Counted from the first letter of the stretch, positions 8,958 to 16,883 are shown. The stretch is DNA of 30,141 nucleotides from JAHJCW01 sp965369995 (GCA_965369995.1 CBDURO010000019.1:1-30141), one strand, 5' to 3'. Notes: generated from the letters alone by a model not told the origin. Made by a program: numbers and translations.

Positions 8958-10270
8958 TACTTATTTCCCGGAATAAGTGCTAATACATCTTTAATTGACA
9001 TGCAGTATTCATCAGATGCTTCTAAACAACGGTCATACTTTAAAATAGATTCTGCGGCCTGAACCATGGATGGATAGGCACTACGAATAAGGTGATTACC
9101 ATATATTACAATTTGCACTCCCAATTTTTTAAATTCATCAATAGTAAGGTGGCTAAATGTAGAAGGTACAACTACAAGCGGTACTCTTTTTTCAAATTTT
9201 TCAAAGGTTTTACAAAAATCAATAATTTCTTGACCGTCTTTCTTTTTGCTATGAATCATGATTCCGTCAGCGCCAGCTGAAATATATGCTTTAGCCCTTT
9301 TAATGGCGTCATCCATACCATTGTTTAATATCAAGCTTTCGATACGAGCAAATATCATAAAATCATCAGTTACTAATGCATTCTTCCCGGCACGTATTTT
9401 CTCAGAAAAGTGTTCGATCGAATCCTGTTCTTGAACAACATCTATACCAAATAAAGAATTACGTTTAAGTCCAATTTTATCTTCAATAATTACAGCTGAA
9501 ACGCCTAACCGCTCCATCGTGCGAACGTTAAATTGAAAATGTTCTATCTCGCCGCCGGTGTCACCATCGACAATAATTGGTTTAGTTGTAACTTCTAAAA
9601 TCTCTTCGACAGTTTGGAAACGTGAATAAAAATCAACAACTTCAATATCAGGTTTTCCTTTAGATGTTGAAACAGTAAGGCTGCTTAACCACAATGCATC
9701 AAATTCTCTAATACCGCCATCTTTATGTACTTTTGTTTTTTCTACGATCAAACCGGTGATTCCATTATGAGCTTCCATTACGCGCAAAACCGGTTTTACG
9801 CTTAACATTAATCGTAATGATTTGAGACGCATATCGGGAGTAATCCCTCTTTCTTTTAACACTTCAATAAGCTGAGTAGATGAAACTCCTTTTGTGTATT
9901 TTGGCTCAATTAATTTACCGTTCCATTTATTGAGTGCATCAATAGCGCGTTGACGGGTTTTTTTCTGAACACCGGTTTTCCAATCATCACCATGTACTAA
10001 AATGTCCGGCTTAATTTTTTGTAGATTAGGAACATAATCTAAAGTCTCTTGCGGAACTACTTCCTCTACACCTTTTAAATTTTCTACAATCGCTTTGCGA
10101 TGTTTATATGGAGTGAACGGAATCCGTTTATAACTCGCTATCGCTTCATCGGTTAATACACCAACAATTAAATAACCTAATTTGCGCGCTTCGGCAATAA
10201 TATTAAGATGACCTTCATGAATAATATCGGCTGCCATACCGACATATACTTTTTTTTCTGTTTTACTCAT
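8957..10270 (-). CDS. pepM: Bifunctional cytidylyltransferase / phosphoenolpyruvate mutase
   Basis: 437 residues with two domains. Residues 1-140 are a TagD-like nucleotidyltransferase: HxGH at 18-21 (DIIHEGHLNII) and TKGVSST near 126-132, the counterpart of the RTEGISTT element. Residues about 145-437 are PEP mutase: VDGDTGG near 224-230 and the diagnostic EDKxGxKxNS loop at 263-272, which separates true PEP mutases from isocitrate lyase-family relatives. The mutase rearranges PEP to phosphonopyruvate, forming the C-P bond. The N-terminal domain probably couples CTP to a phosphonate, giving a CMP-phosphonate. Such fusions are known in other bacteria. The exact acceptor is inferred from the downstream dehydrogenase to be 2-hydroxyethylphosphonate. 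An 84-base gap precedes this gene. Confidence 0.95.
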   Translation of the reverse strand: MSKTEKKVYVGMAADIIHEGHLNIIAEARKLGYLIVGVLTDEAIASYKRIPFTPYKHRKAIVENLKGVEEVVPQETLDYVPNLQKIKPDILVHGDDWKTGVQKKTRQRAIDALNKWNGKLIEPKYTKGVSSTQLIEVLKERGITPDMRLKSLRLMLSVKPVLRVMEAHNGITGLIVEKTKVHKDGGIREFDALWLSSLTVSTSKGKPDIEVVDFYSRFQTVEEILEVTTKPIIVDGDTGGEIEHFQFNVRTMERLGVSAVIIEDKIGLKRNSLFGIDVVQEQDSIEHFSEKIRAGKNALVTDDFMIFARIESLILNNGMDDAIKRAKAYISAGADGIMIHSKKKDGQEIIDFCKTFEKFEKRVPLVVVPSTFSHLTIDEFKKLGVQIVIYGNHLIRSAYPSMVQAAESILKYDRCLEASDEYCMSIKDVLALIPGNK

Positions 10271-10354
10271 AATTTTATATGTTTTTATCCCTTGTCTAAG
10301 AGTTTAATTTATTGTTAACCATACTTAAACAAGTTGAAAGTTAAGAATAAAATA

Positions 10355-11548
10355 TTAAAATCCACGCTCTACGATTGCACCATCGTGAAGTCCGGCAATA
10401 TAGCTTTTACTCGGTATTCGCCAATTTCCATAACGTAAACTAAGATATTCATCAGTATACGCAGGAAGCGGTATTTTACGTCCTTCCCATTTAATATATT
10501 CCTGATTATCAAAGAATTTTGCGTCTACCTGTTTAAGAACACCGCTATCTACCCACCGATATTTATTATTGACCTTGTACACGCAAAATAAATCAATATG
10601 AAAATTTATCTGCTGTAGTTTTTCCCTAGCTGTTTTTACCTTAACAACTCGTGTATCCCCAGGAATCCAACGATTACAAATTGGTCTTTTTTTAACAATA
10701 TAACGTGGAAAAAATTTATATCTTAATGCTGCCACTTTATCAGAATATTCAGCAGGAATACTTATATCCGCATCGTAATCCCAAGCTATCAAATCACCAT
10801 CACGATAAATTCCAAGCAAAGTACCGGCTTCAAGCCAGAAAGGAATATTATGTTGTTGAAGTTGATCAATAGTAAAGAGTAACATTTTCTTCATTCGAGA
10901 ATGGTTATCACTATCGTGTAACTTAATATTTTCATTAGTTATTTTTTTGATTAACTGAATAGGAACTGATTGTATTAAATCATCAGATGCTAATGTGCCA
11001 TCATCAATTTGGTGCATCCAATTTTCAGGTATAGACTGCCAATTACCATAGATATAGTTCAAATATTCATCGGTTTCAAAAGGAATATTGTACACATTTC
11101 CATCAAATTCAATTTTATCTAATTTATTATAATATTTAGCTGTGATGTGCTTACAATTCCTAATATCAATCCATCGGAATTCGTTATTTTGCCTATACTT
11201 AATTGAGATAACGACCTTAAAGGAATAGGCTGTCTGCTTCCAACTATTAAATATTCCTAATATAATTACTTCCCCTGAAATCCACTTTCTGCCGGATCTA
11301 TTTGTGAATGAGTGAACACGATACAAAAAACCAATTTCTTTTAATGCGTTTTGTAAAATTTTTAAGTGCTTTTGATCAATAGAGAGATAAACATTTTCCT
11401 CACGGCTTAGATCTTTGTCTTTTTTTGCACTCCAAACACCTAACAGCGTGTCAAAATCTAACCAAAATGGCACTTTTTCTTTATTAAGTAATTTAATAAT
11501 GTCCTTAAATAATTTCGTTTTTAGTTTTTGATGAATGCTTAACTGCAT
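10355..11548 (-). CDS. Tandem LicD/fukutin-type phosphotransferase with degenerate N-terminal repeat
   Basis: 397 residues made of two LicD-like repeats. The C-terminal repeat (about 218-397) is canonical: FWLEAGTLLG at 238-246, WDYDAD at 256-261 supplying the metal-binding acids, HID at 317-319, and TDEYLSLRYGNW. The N-terminal repeat (about 12-175) keeps FWLDFDTLLG at 28-37 and TDEYLNYIYGNW at 159-170. It has lost the acidic cluster (REENVYLSID instead) and the later Asp (KVVISI instead), so it is probably a non-catalytic domain. LicD enzymes transfer phosphocholine from CDP-choline to surface sugars, and fukutin relatives use CDP-ribitol or similar. In this operon a CMP-phosphonate is a plausible donor (inference). 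It begins 3 bases after the ABC exporter stop. Confidence 0.85.
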   Translation of the reverse strand: MQLSIHQKLKTKLFKDIIKLLNKEKVPFWLDFDTLLGVWSAKKDKDLSREENVYLSIDQKHLKILQNALKEIGFLYRVHSFTNRSGRKWISGEVIILGIFNSWKQTAYSFKVVISIKYRQNNEFRWIDIRNCKHITAKYYNKLDKIEFDGNVYNIPFETDEYLNYIYGNWQSIPENWMHQIDDGTLASDDLIQSVPIQLIKKITNENIKLHDSDNHSRMKKMLLFTIDQLQQHNIPFWLEAGTLLGIYRDGDLIAWDYDADISIPAEYSDKVAALRYKFFPRYIVKKRPICNRWIPGDTRVVKVKTAREKLQQINFHIDLFCVYKVNNKYRWVDSGVLKQVDAKFFDNQEYIKWEGRKIPLPAYTDEYLSLRYGNWRIPSKSYIAGLHDGAIVERGF

Positions 11549-11551
11549 GTA

Positions 11552-13399
11552 TTAACTTTGTTCCTGTTTATTGAATTGATACTCATACAACCTTTTATAC
11601 AACCCACTTTTGTCTAAAAGCTCTTTATGGGTTCCGGACTCAGCAATTCGTCCTTTTTCTAAAACAATTATTTTATCTGCTTTTTGAATAGTTGACAGAC
11701 GATGAGCAATTACTAGTACTGTTCTATCACTCATCAACCGTTCTAACGCTTCTTGTACGAGTTTTTCTGAGTGTGTATCTAACGAAGATGTTGCTTCATC
11801 TAAAATTAAAATTGGTGGGTTACTCAATACTGCACGTGCTATTGCTAAGCGCTGTCTCTGTCCACCTGATAAGCGTACACCTTTATCACCGATTATGGTA
11901 TTAAAACCATTAGGTTGTTCTAAAATAAAATCGAGTGCGTTGGCAGTTTTGGCGGCAGAAACTACTTCATCATCATTTACATCGGGTAATCCATACGCAA
12001 TATTGGCATGTATTGTATCGTTAAATAATATCGTTTCTTGGGTTACAATACCCATAAGTGTACGTAATGATTTTATTGACACATCTCGTAAATCATGTCC
12101 ATTAATTAATACTGCACCATTTGTAACATCATAAAAGCGTGGTACAAGATCAGCTATTGTAGATTTGCCGGCACCGCTCTCGCCAACTAAAGCGACTACT
12201 TCACCTTTGTTAATTGTAAACGAGACATTTGTTAATACTGTATTTTCGTCATCATTATATGTAAAACTAACTTTATTAAACTCAATGGCTTTTTTAAATG
12301 AATCCAAATTGTATGCATTGGGACTGTCGGAAATATCCGATTTAGAATCAAGTGTTCTAAATACGCGTTCGGCTGATGCCATGCCTGATTGAATTTCCAT
12401 ATTCACGTTACTCAATAATCTAATTGGCGCCAATGCACTAAATAGGACTAAAATGAATCGTAAAAAATCTTCCGATGTCATTGATTGCTCTACAAGTACT
12501 TTACTTCCGCCAATTATTATTAGCGCCACGGCAACAAAAACACCAATAATCTCTGTCAGTGGTGCCGCTGTGAGACGCAATCGTGCTCGCCGTAAAATTA
12601 ATCTGAAAAACTTTGCTGTTTCTCCTTGGAATCGTCGAGTTTCATATTCTTCAGCAGTAAACGCTTTTACCACTCGTACCGAATTTAGAGTTTCAGTAAT
12701 TATATTAGTAATATTAGCAATTTTTGCCGCAATGCGACGTGATTTACGCCTAACACTTCGCCCTATGGCGATAATTGCAAGTCCTGTAATTGGAACTATG
12801 AATATGGCTATTAATGCCAACTGCACATTAATAATAAATAACAGAATAAGAAATGCTACTATGTTAAGCGGCTCCACAAATGCACGCTGAAAACCAATTG
12901 TGAATGCCCGTCGCATATTGCTCACATCAGTAATAATGATGGAAGTTAGCTCACCGGATTTTTGTTTATTGAAAAATGACAATGATAGCGACAGATATTT
13001 TTTATACAAACTATTCCTTAGCTCGGTGATAAAGTTATATTGAACGTGTGTTAAAAGTATATTTTTTATATAAAGGAATAAATTTTTTAATACAAATATT
13101 ATTATAATTATAATTGATAAAACTTTTAATGTATCGAATGCTGTATCACGCAAAATCAGTTCGTTAGTCCAAAATTTAAATTGTTGATTTAAACTCAAGT
13201 CTGCCGCATTTCTAAAAGCCTCATGCTCGATGATAAATTCTTGAAAATTTCCTAGAATGCTATTTAATAATGATGCTACAAACCAAATAGAAGCACTGTT
13301 AAACGCAACGTAAAATAGTGCTGCAACTGTAGAGCCGGTTAGTTGCGGCCAATACGGTTTAATCAACCTCAGTAATCGTTTATATATAGATTCGTTCAT
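11552..13399 (-). CDS. MsbA-like lipid/glycolipid ABC exporter (fused permease-ATPase)
   Basis: 615 residues, a half-transporter that should act as a homodimer in the inner membrane. About six transmembrane helices occupy residues 20-330. The ATPase domain has Walker A GESGAGKST near 405-413, Q-loop VTQE, signature LSGGQRQRLAIARA, Walker B ILILDEATSSLD and the switch His in AHRLST. The large soluble loop after helix 1 (about residues 55-85) is somewhat longer than in E. coli MsbA. It is the first gene of the phosphonate operon, separated from the LicD-like gene by 3 bases, which suggests that it flips the lipid-linked product of the cluster. General lipid A export is the main alternative. No clear promoter was identified in the 180 bases upstream. 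Confidence 0.92.
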   Translation of the reverse strand: MNESIYKRLLRLIKPYWPQLTGSTVAALFYVAFNSASIWFVASLLNSILGNFQEFIIEHEAFRNAADLSLNQQFKFWTNELILRDTAFDTLKVLSIIIIIIFVLKNLFLYIKNILLTHVQYNFITELRNSLYKKYLSLSLSFFNKQKSGELTSIIITDVSNMRRAFTIGFQRAFVEPLNIVAFLILLFIINVQLALIAIFIVPITGLAIIAIGRSVRRKSRRIAAKIANITNIITETLNSVRVVKAFTAEEYETRRFQGETAKFFRLILRRARLRLTAAPLTEIIGVFVAVALIIIGGSKVLVEQSMTSEDFLRFILVLFSALAPIRLLSNVNMEIQSGMASAERVFRTLDSKSDISDSPNAYNLDSFKKAIEFNKVSFTYNDDENTVLTNVSFTINKGEVVALVGESGAGKSTIADLVPRFYDVTNGAVLINGHDLRDVSIKSLRTLMGIVTQETILFNDTIHANIAYGLPDVNDDEVVSAAKTANALDFILEQPNGFNTIIGDKGVRLSGGQRQRLAIARAVLSNPPILILDEATSSLDTHSEKLVQEALERLMSDRTVLVIAHRLSTIQKADKIIVLEKGRIAESGTHKELLDKSGLYKRLYEYQFNKQEQS

Positions 13400-13579
13400 T
13401 GGGAAAATTTGTCTATTTCAAAACCGTGTAAATTACAATAATCAGGGATGGAAGGACACACTGAATTTTATATTTACAATTTACTATTGACGATTGAATA
13501 TTTGAAATGGGAATCGTAAAACATGAATCGTGATGCGTAAAAACATTAATTCCTTAATTTATTAATTCGTTCATTGTTT

Positions 13580-14023
13580 TTAACTCCCTTTCACCTCTTC
13601 TCTTTTTCTCCAAATCATTTTTCTATGCGGTATGTCTGCTTCATAAAAACGATCACCAACAGCTTCAAATCCGTATTTTTCATAAAATTTTATAACTGAT
13701 TCCTGAGCATTTAGATAAATGAATTCATTATCTTTAAGTTTATCCAATGTATACTTTACAAGTTCCTCCCCCACACCGTTTCCTCGATATTCTTTCAATA
13801 CAGCGAAGCGTTCCATTTTGGCGCCCTCTTCAGTAAAACGCCAGCGTGCCGTGCCAACCGGTTTTTCATCAATATATGCTAAAATGTGTGTCGCAACATC
13901 ATCAAATTCGTCCATTTCAATCTCTTCCGATACCTTTTGCTCTATGCAAAATACTTGTCTGCGAATTGCGAAAGTTTTATCTAAATCGGTTTGGGATGAG
14001 ATGAGTATTATGGATGTTTGCAT
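13580..14023 (-). CDS. GNAT family N-acetyltransferase
   Basis: 147 residues, a complete small acetyltransferase of the ElaA/YjcF type. Acetyl-CoA-binding motif A is VLKEYRGNGVGEELV (Q/R-x-x-G-x-G/A satisfied by RGNGVG), preceded by the beta strand GTARWRF and followed by NAQESVIKFYEKYGFEAVG, the typical end of the fold. It is divergent from the nucleoside hydrolase fusion gene and is monocistronic. No recognisable Shine-Dalgarno sequence precedes the ATG. The substrate cannot be told from sequence. Confidence 0.9.
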   Translation of the reverse strand: MQTSIILISSQTDLDKTFAIRRQVFCIEQKVSEEIEMDEFDDVATHILAYIDEKPVGTARWRFTEEGAKMERFAVLKEYRGNGVGEELVKYTLDKLKDNEFIYLNAQESVIKFYEKYGFEAVGDRFYEADIPHRKMIWRKREEVKGS

Positions 14024-14083
14024 TTTTAAAACTGATTGAAGTTAATTTACAACTGTATTAATATAAAGCAAAGAATGGCAGTA

Positions 14084-14186
14084 TATTAAAATTATAAAAA
14101 CGATGTATTTTGCAGCTTAATTATTAGTTATATACAATAGGAAAGATTAGAGAATGAAAAAATACATCGTTTTTATAATTTTAATA
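14084..14186. repeat. Perfect 28-bp inverted repeat flanking a 47-bp segment with start codon
   Basis: The left arm at 14084-14111 is the exact reverse complement of the right arm at 14159-14186, 28 of 28 bases. The arms contain the non-repetitive core TACATCG, so this is more than AT-rich coincidence. The 47-base spacer (14112-14158) holds the ribosome-binding region and ATG of the nucleoside hydrolase fusion, and the right arm encodes part of its signal peptide. The possible roles are a large hairpin, an invertible switch, or a scar of template switching. Confidence 0.9.
14110..14138 (+). promoter_or_regulatory. Possible promoter for the nucleoside hydrolase fusion
   Basis: TTGCAG at 14110-14115 and TACAAT at 14133-14138 are separated by 17 bases, a fair sigma-70-like pair. 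It lies almost wholly between the inverted repeat arms. A transcript starting here would have a very short leader and would clip the AGGAAAG Shine-Dalgarno-like sequence at 14139-14145, which weighs against it. Confidence 0.25.
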
Positions 14187-15608
14187 ATATTTTATTATTC
14201 ATCAGTATTTGCTGATTCAAGCAAAATAAAAAATCATATAATTATTGACACCGATGCGGCGGCTGATGATTTACGCACTATCTGTTTATTATTTTCTTCT
14301 GAAGAAATAGAAGTGATTGCAATAACAACATCTGATGGTGCTTTAATACCAGAGGAGGGATTAATAAAAGTTAGGGCACTACTCAAAAGTTTTGGACATG
14401 AAGGTATTCCAACAAGTTCCGGTGAAATTTCCCAATCAAATCCCCCACAATGGAGGAAACTTTCTCAAAAAATATATTGGGGTGATGAGAATCTTATTAA
14501 AACAACTATCAAAAGAAATGCTTCCGATTTAATCATTTCCTCGATCGATACAGAAGAGAAACCTGTAACAGTAATCTGTTTAGGCTCCTTGACTAATATT
14601 TCAAATGCTTTTCTTATTAAACCGGAAATAAAGGAAGGAATAGAGCAGATTGTATGGTATAACAATAGTATTCATCCCAATTCAGGGACAAATTACGAAA
14701 TTGATAAAAAAGCAGCTGAAAATATCTTAAGTACCGGCATAAGAATAAATGTCATAGGCAATTCCAATGGTGAAGTAATTGGATTTACCGAAAAATTATT
14801 ACAATCAATAGAAGCCATCCAAACACGCTATGCTCAGAAAATTGCAGAATCTCACCGTCAAAACGAAGTTTATAAAATGATTCAAATTAACCATTTAAAA
14901 ATTTGGGACGATTTTGTTGCTTTATATTTGGTATATCCACAATTATTTGAAACAAAAACATTTGAAAAATATCCCAATCATAGTATCAGCTGGATTTTAC
15001 ACACAAACAAAATTGAAGAGAGAATTGTTGAAATTTTATCTTACAAAAACGACGAGACGAGTATTGTTTTTAAACAATTTCCAGATAATCCTCATTTATA
15101 CAGGGATGATGTCAATCAGTATATGAACCAAATAATTGAAAAACATGGAAAAGAAGAATGGAAAATTATTGTTTTAACAAATGAATTTCATAACCATTTA
15201 GGAATTTACTCAATTATTGGTGCAAAAATGGGACTAAGAGCAAGAGAATATTTTAATATTGGGCTTGATGAATTATTAGTAGTTTCTTATGCAGGCAGCC
15301 GACCGCCTATCAGTTGCCTTAATGATGGTTTGCAAGTAAGTACCGGGGCAACTCTTGGGCATGGTACTATTTCTACAACAAAAGATTTGCCTCAAATACC
15401 GAAGGCAATTTTTACTTTTAAAAACACTTCAATAAGTCTTCAACTAAAACAAGATTATTGGGACATAGTTAAAAAAGATATAAAACAAGGAATCAAACGA
15501 CACGGTCTATTAACTAATGATTATTGGCTTTTTATTCGTGAACTTGCAATTAGATATTGGCTTGAGTGGAGTAGAAAAGAAATTTTTAATATAGAAATAA
15601 TAGACTGA
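14154..15608 (+). CDS. Exported nucleoside hydrolase-FmdE domain fusion protein
   Basis: 484 residues. Residues 1-20 are a signal peptide, so the protein is exported. Residues about 27-320 are an inosine-uridine nucleoside hydrolase-like domain with the calcium-binding DxDxxxDD motif at 32-39 (DTDAAADD), the LGSLTNI strand typical of the family, and a late Asp in IWDDFVALY. This family cleaves the N-glycosidic bond of nucleosides to base and ribose. From about residue 343 to the end is an FmdE-like domain: EFHNHLGIYSIIGAKMG, then CLNDGLQVSTGATLGHGT. FmdE was first described as a formylmethanofuran dehydrogenase subunit, and stand-alone forms bind metal. Here the His-Cys-Pro version of the first motif is His-Leu-Gly, so one usual Cys is absent. 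I do not know the combined function. The start is set by AGGAAAG upstream and by the signal peptide. Confidence 0.8.
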   Translation: MKKYIVFIILIIFYYSSVFADSSKIKNHIIIDTDAAADDLRTICLLFSSEEIEVIAITTSDGALIPEEGLIKVRALLKSFGHEGIPTSSGEISQSNPPQWRKLSQKIYWGDENLIKTTIKRNASDLIISSIDTEEKPVTVICLGSLTNISNAFLIKPEIKEGIEQIVWYNNSIHPNSGTNYEIDKKAAENILSTGIRINVIGNSNGEVIGFTEKLLQSIEAIQTRYAQKIAESHRQNEVYKMIQINHLKIWDDFVALYLVYPQLFETKTFEKYPNHSISWILHTNKIEERIVEILSYKNDETSIVFKQFPDNPHLYRDDVNQYMNQIIEKHGKEEWKIIVLTNEFHNHLGIYSIIGAKMGLRAREYFNIGLDELLVVSYAGSRPPISCLNDGLQVSTGATLGHGTISTTKDLPQIPKAIFTFKNTSISLQLKQDYWDIVKKDIKQGIKRHGLLTNDYWLFIRELAIRYWLEWSRKEIFNIEIID

Positions 15609-15735
15609 TGTTATCTAATCTATATGCATATAATATATAATACCTTTATGTTCCTAAAAAGATAATGTACAGTTGATATTTTATAAGTTTAAAAATAGGT
15701 CTGAATATCATTTAATTAAACGAGTGGATGCATCT

Positions 15736-16776
15736 ATGCAAAAACCAATTATTTATATTTTAATAGTTTTGATGCTTGTTATCGTTGGAATCTCCTGTAG
15801 TATCAATGAGCCTATCGAGGAAGAAGACCCTTATGTATTGTGGAAAGAGCAACCAAATGAAAGAATCGTTTTTATGTCTAAGGCAGACTCGCCGGAAGGT
15901 GAATTATACCTATTGGATAAAAATGGACAGATAACCAGACTGACCAATAATAATCGTCATGAAAATAATCCAGCCATCTCTTTTGACGGCAAGAAAGTTG
16001 CCTTCAACGGCGGCGATGAAAGTAATCAGTTGACTTGGGAGATATATATCCTTGATATCAATCCCGGGATAGAAACCCAACTTACCGATAATAATGTTAT
16101 TGACGCTCACCCTGATTGGTCTCCTGACGGTTCTAAGATCGTATTTGGGTCATTCAGAGATACACAAGGGAATCCTTCCGGCACTGCAGACATCTATGTA
16201 ATGAATAATGATGGGACCGGACTAACACAACTTACTAATTCTTCTTGGGAAGACAATGACCCCGAATGGTCTCCAGATGGAACAATGATCGTATTCAAGT
16301 CGACACGTAATACCCAACAAGGCGGACGAGAAGAAATCTACATCATGAACAGTGATAGTTCCGCTTCACAAAGGTTGACCACAACCAGCGGTTGGCAGTC
16401 CGATCATGACCCAAGTTGGAGTCCTAATAGTAACCAAATTCTTTTCACTCGGTTTGAAGGTAGCAGAATCTGGTACGACGTAGCTAATTTCGCGGAAGAC
16501 TGGGAGGAACTCACTCCCTGGAATGTCCATCGGGTTGATTTAAATGGAAACGTTGAGAGATTAACTAACAACAGTGATGCCGGTTGGGGAGTCACTCTTT
16601 ACTCCGCCGATGCAAGCCAGATACTATTTGGTACGATAGATTGGATCACAAATAACAGTAATCGGGTAATCGGTGGCAACCATAGGTTAATATTAATGGA
16701 CCTTGATGGTTCAAACCAGCAGCAGCTCATTCCAGATGACGATCACACCGGTACCCTTGAATATTTTGATTGGTGA
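15736..16776 (+). CDS. TolB/PD40-type beta-propeller protein, membrane-anchored or lipoprotein
   Basis: About 346 residues from the ATG at 15736. An upstream in-frame TTG at 15673 would add 21 polar residues before the signal sequence and is unlikely. The N-terminus MQKPIIYILIVLMLVIVGISC is a signal sequence with a Cys that could be a lipidation site, though the -3 residue is Gly rather than Leu/Val. The rest consists of repeats of the PD40 type, recognisable as PDWSPDGSKIVFGS, PEWSPDGTMIVFKS, PSWSPNSNQILF and similar, with IYVMNNDG-type strands between them. The fold is a beta-propeller as in TolB or the DPP IV N-terminal domain; no enzymatic domain follows. Sampled lines are about 38-45% G+C against about 32% in the preceding gene, which hints at different ancestry. 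Confidence 0.85.
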   Translation: MQKPIIYILIVLMLVIVGISCSINEPIEEEDPYVLWKEQPNERIVFMSKADSPEGELYLLDKNGQITRLTNNNRHENNPAISFDGKKVAFNGGDESNQLTWEIYILDINPGIETQLTDNNVIDAHPDWSPDGSKIVFGSFRDTQGNPSGTADIYVMNNDGTGLTQLTNSSWEDNDPEWSPDGTMIVFKSTRNTQQGGREEIYIMNSDSSASQRLTTTSGWQSDHDPSWSPNSNQILFTRFEGSRIWYDVANFAEDWEELTPWNVHRVDLNGNVERLTNNSDAGWGVTLYSADASQILFGTIDWITNNSNRVIGGNHRLILMDLDGSNQQQLIPDDDHTGTLEYFDW

Positions 16777-16883
16777 AAATAAGTCATAAGGTTAATAAGG
16801 TACACCTATAGGAAGAACCTGACCACTTTTCCGCTTCGCTCCAAAATGCATGCGAACTCAAACCGTTATTTCAATCTACAAAT

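Larger units (their letters stand above)
3830..13399 (-). other. Putative phosphonate biosynthesis, activation, attachment and export gene cluster
   Basis: Eight collinear minus-strand genes, with gaps of 3, 84, -1, 23, 5, 0 and 15 bases in transcription order, so mostly one transcriptional unit. The order is ABC exporter, LicD-like, cytidylyltransferase-PEP mutase, phosphonopyruvate decarboxylase, Fe-alcohol dehydrogenase, two TagB/F-like transferases, CDP-alcohol phosphatidyltransferase. The first three metabolic steps from PEP define a 2-hydroxyethylphosphonate route. The remaining genes belong to families that transfer phospho-alcohols from nucleotide donors or export lipid-linked products. 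No AEP transaminase, HepD/MpnS dioxygenase or C-P lyase gene lies in the window. That the product is a phosphonate-decorated glycan or lipid is inference from family and context. Confidence 0.8.

Noticed and set aside
10271..10354. 84-base gap before the PEP mutase gene considered as an internal promoter or small RNA.
   Set aside because: No convincing -35/-10 pair, hairpin or coding frame was found; it may still hold a weak promoter.
12453..12890. A 145-codon plus-strand frame opposite the ABC exporter.
   Set aside because: It is antisense to the transmembrane region of a clear ABC transporter, has no ribosome binding site or recognisable domain, and reads as a shadow frame.
13505..13550. 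Near-direct repeats CGTAAAACAT and CGTAAAAACAT upstream of the ABC exporter gene, considered as operator sites.
   Set aside because: Only two imperfect copies in AT-rich DNA with no symmetry; chance is a sufficient explanation.
16805..16850. GC-richer stretch containing GACCACTTTTCCGCTTCGCT that recalls ends of some insertion sequences.
   Set aside because: No transposase remnant, paired inverted repeat or target duplication is visible, so a mobile-element call cannot be supported.
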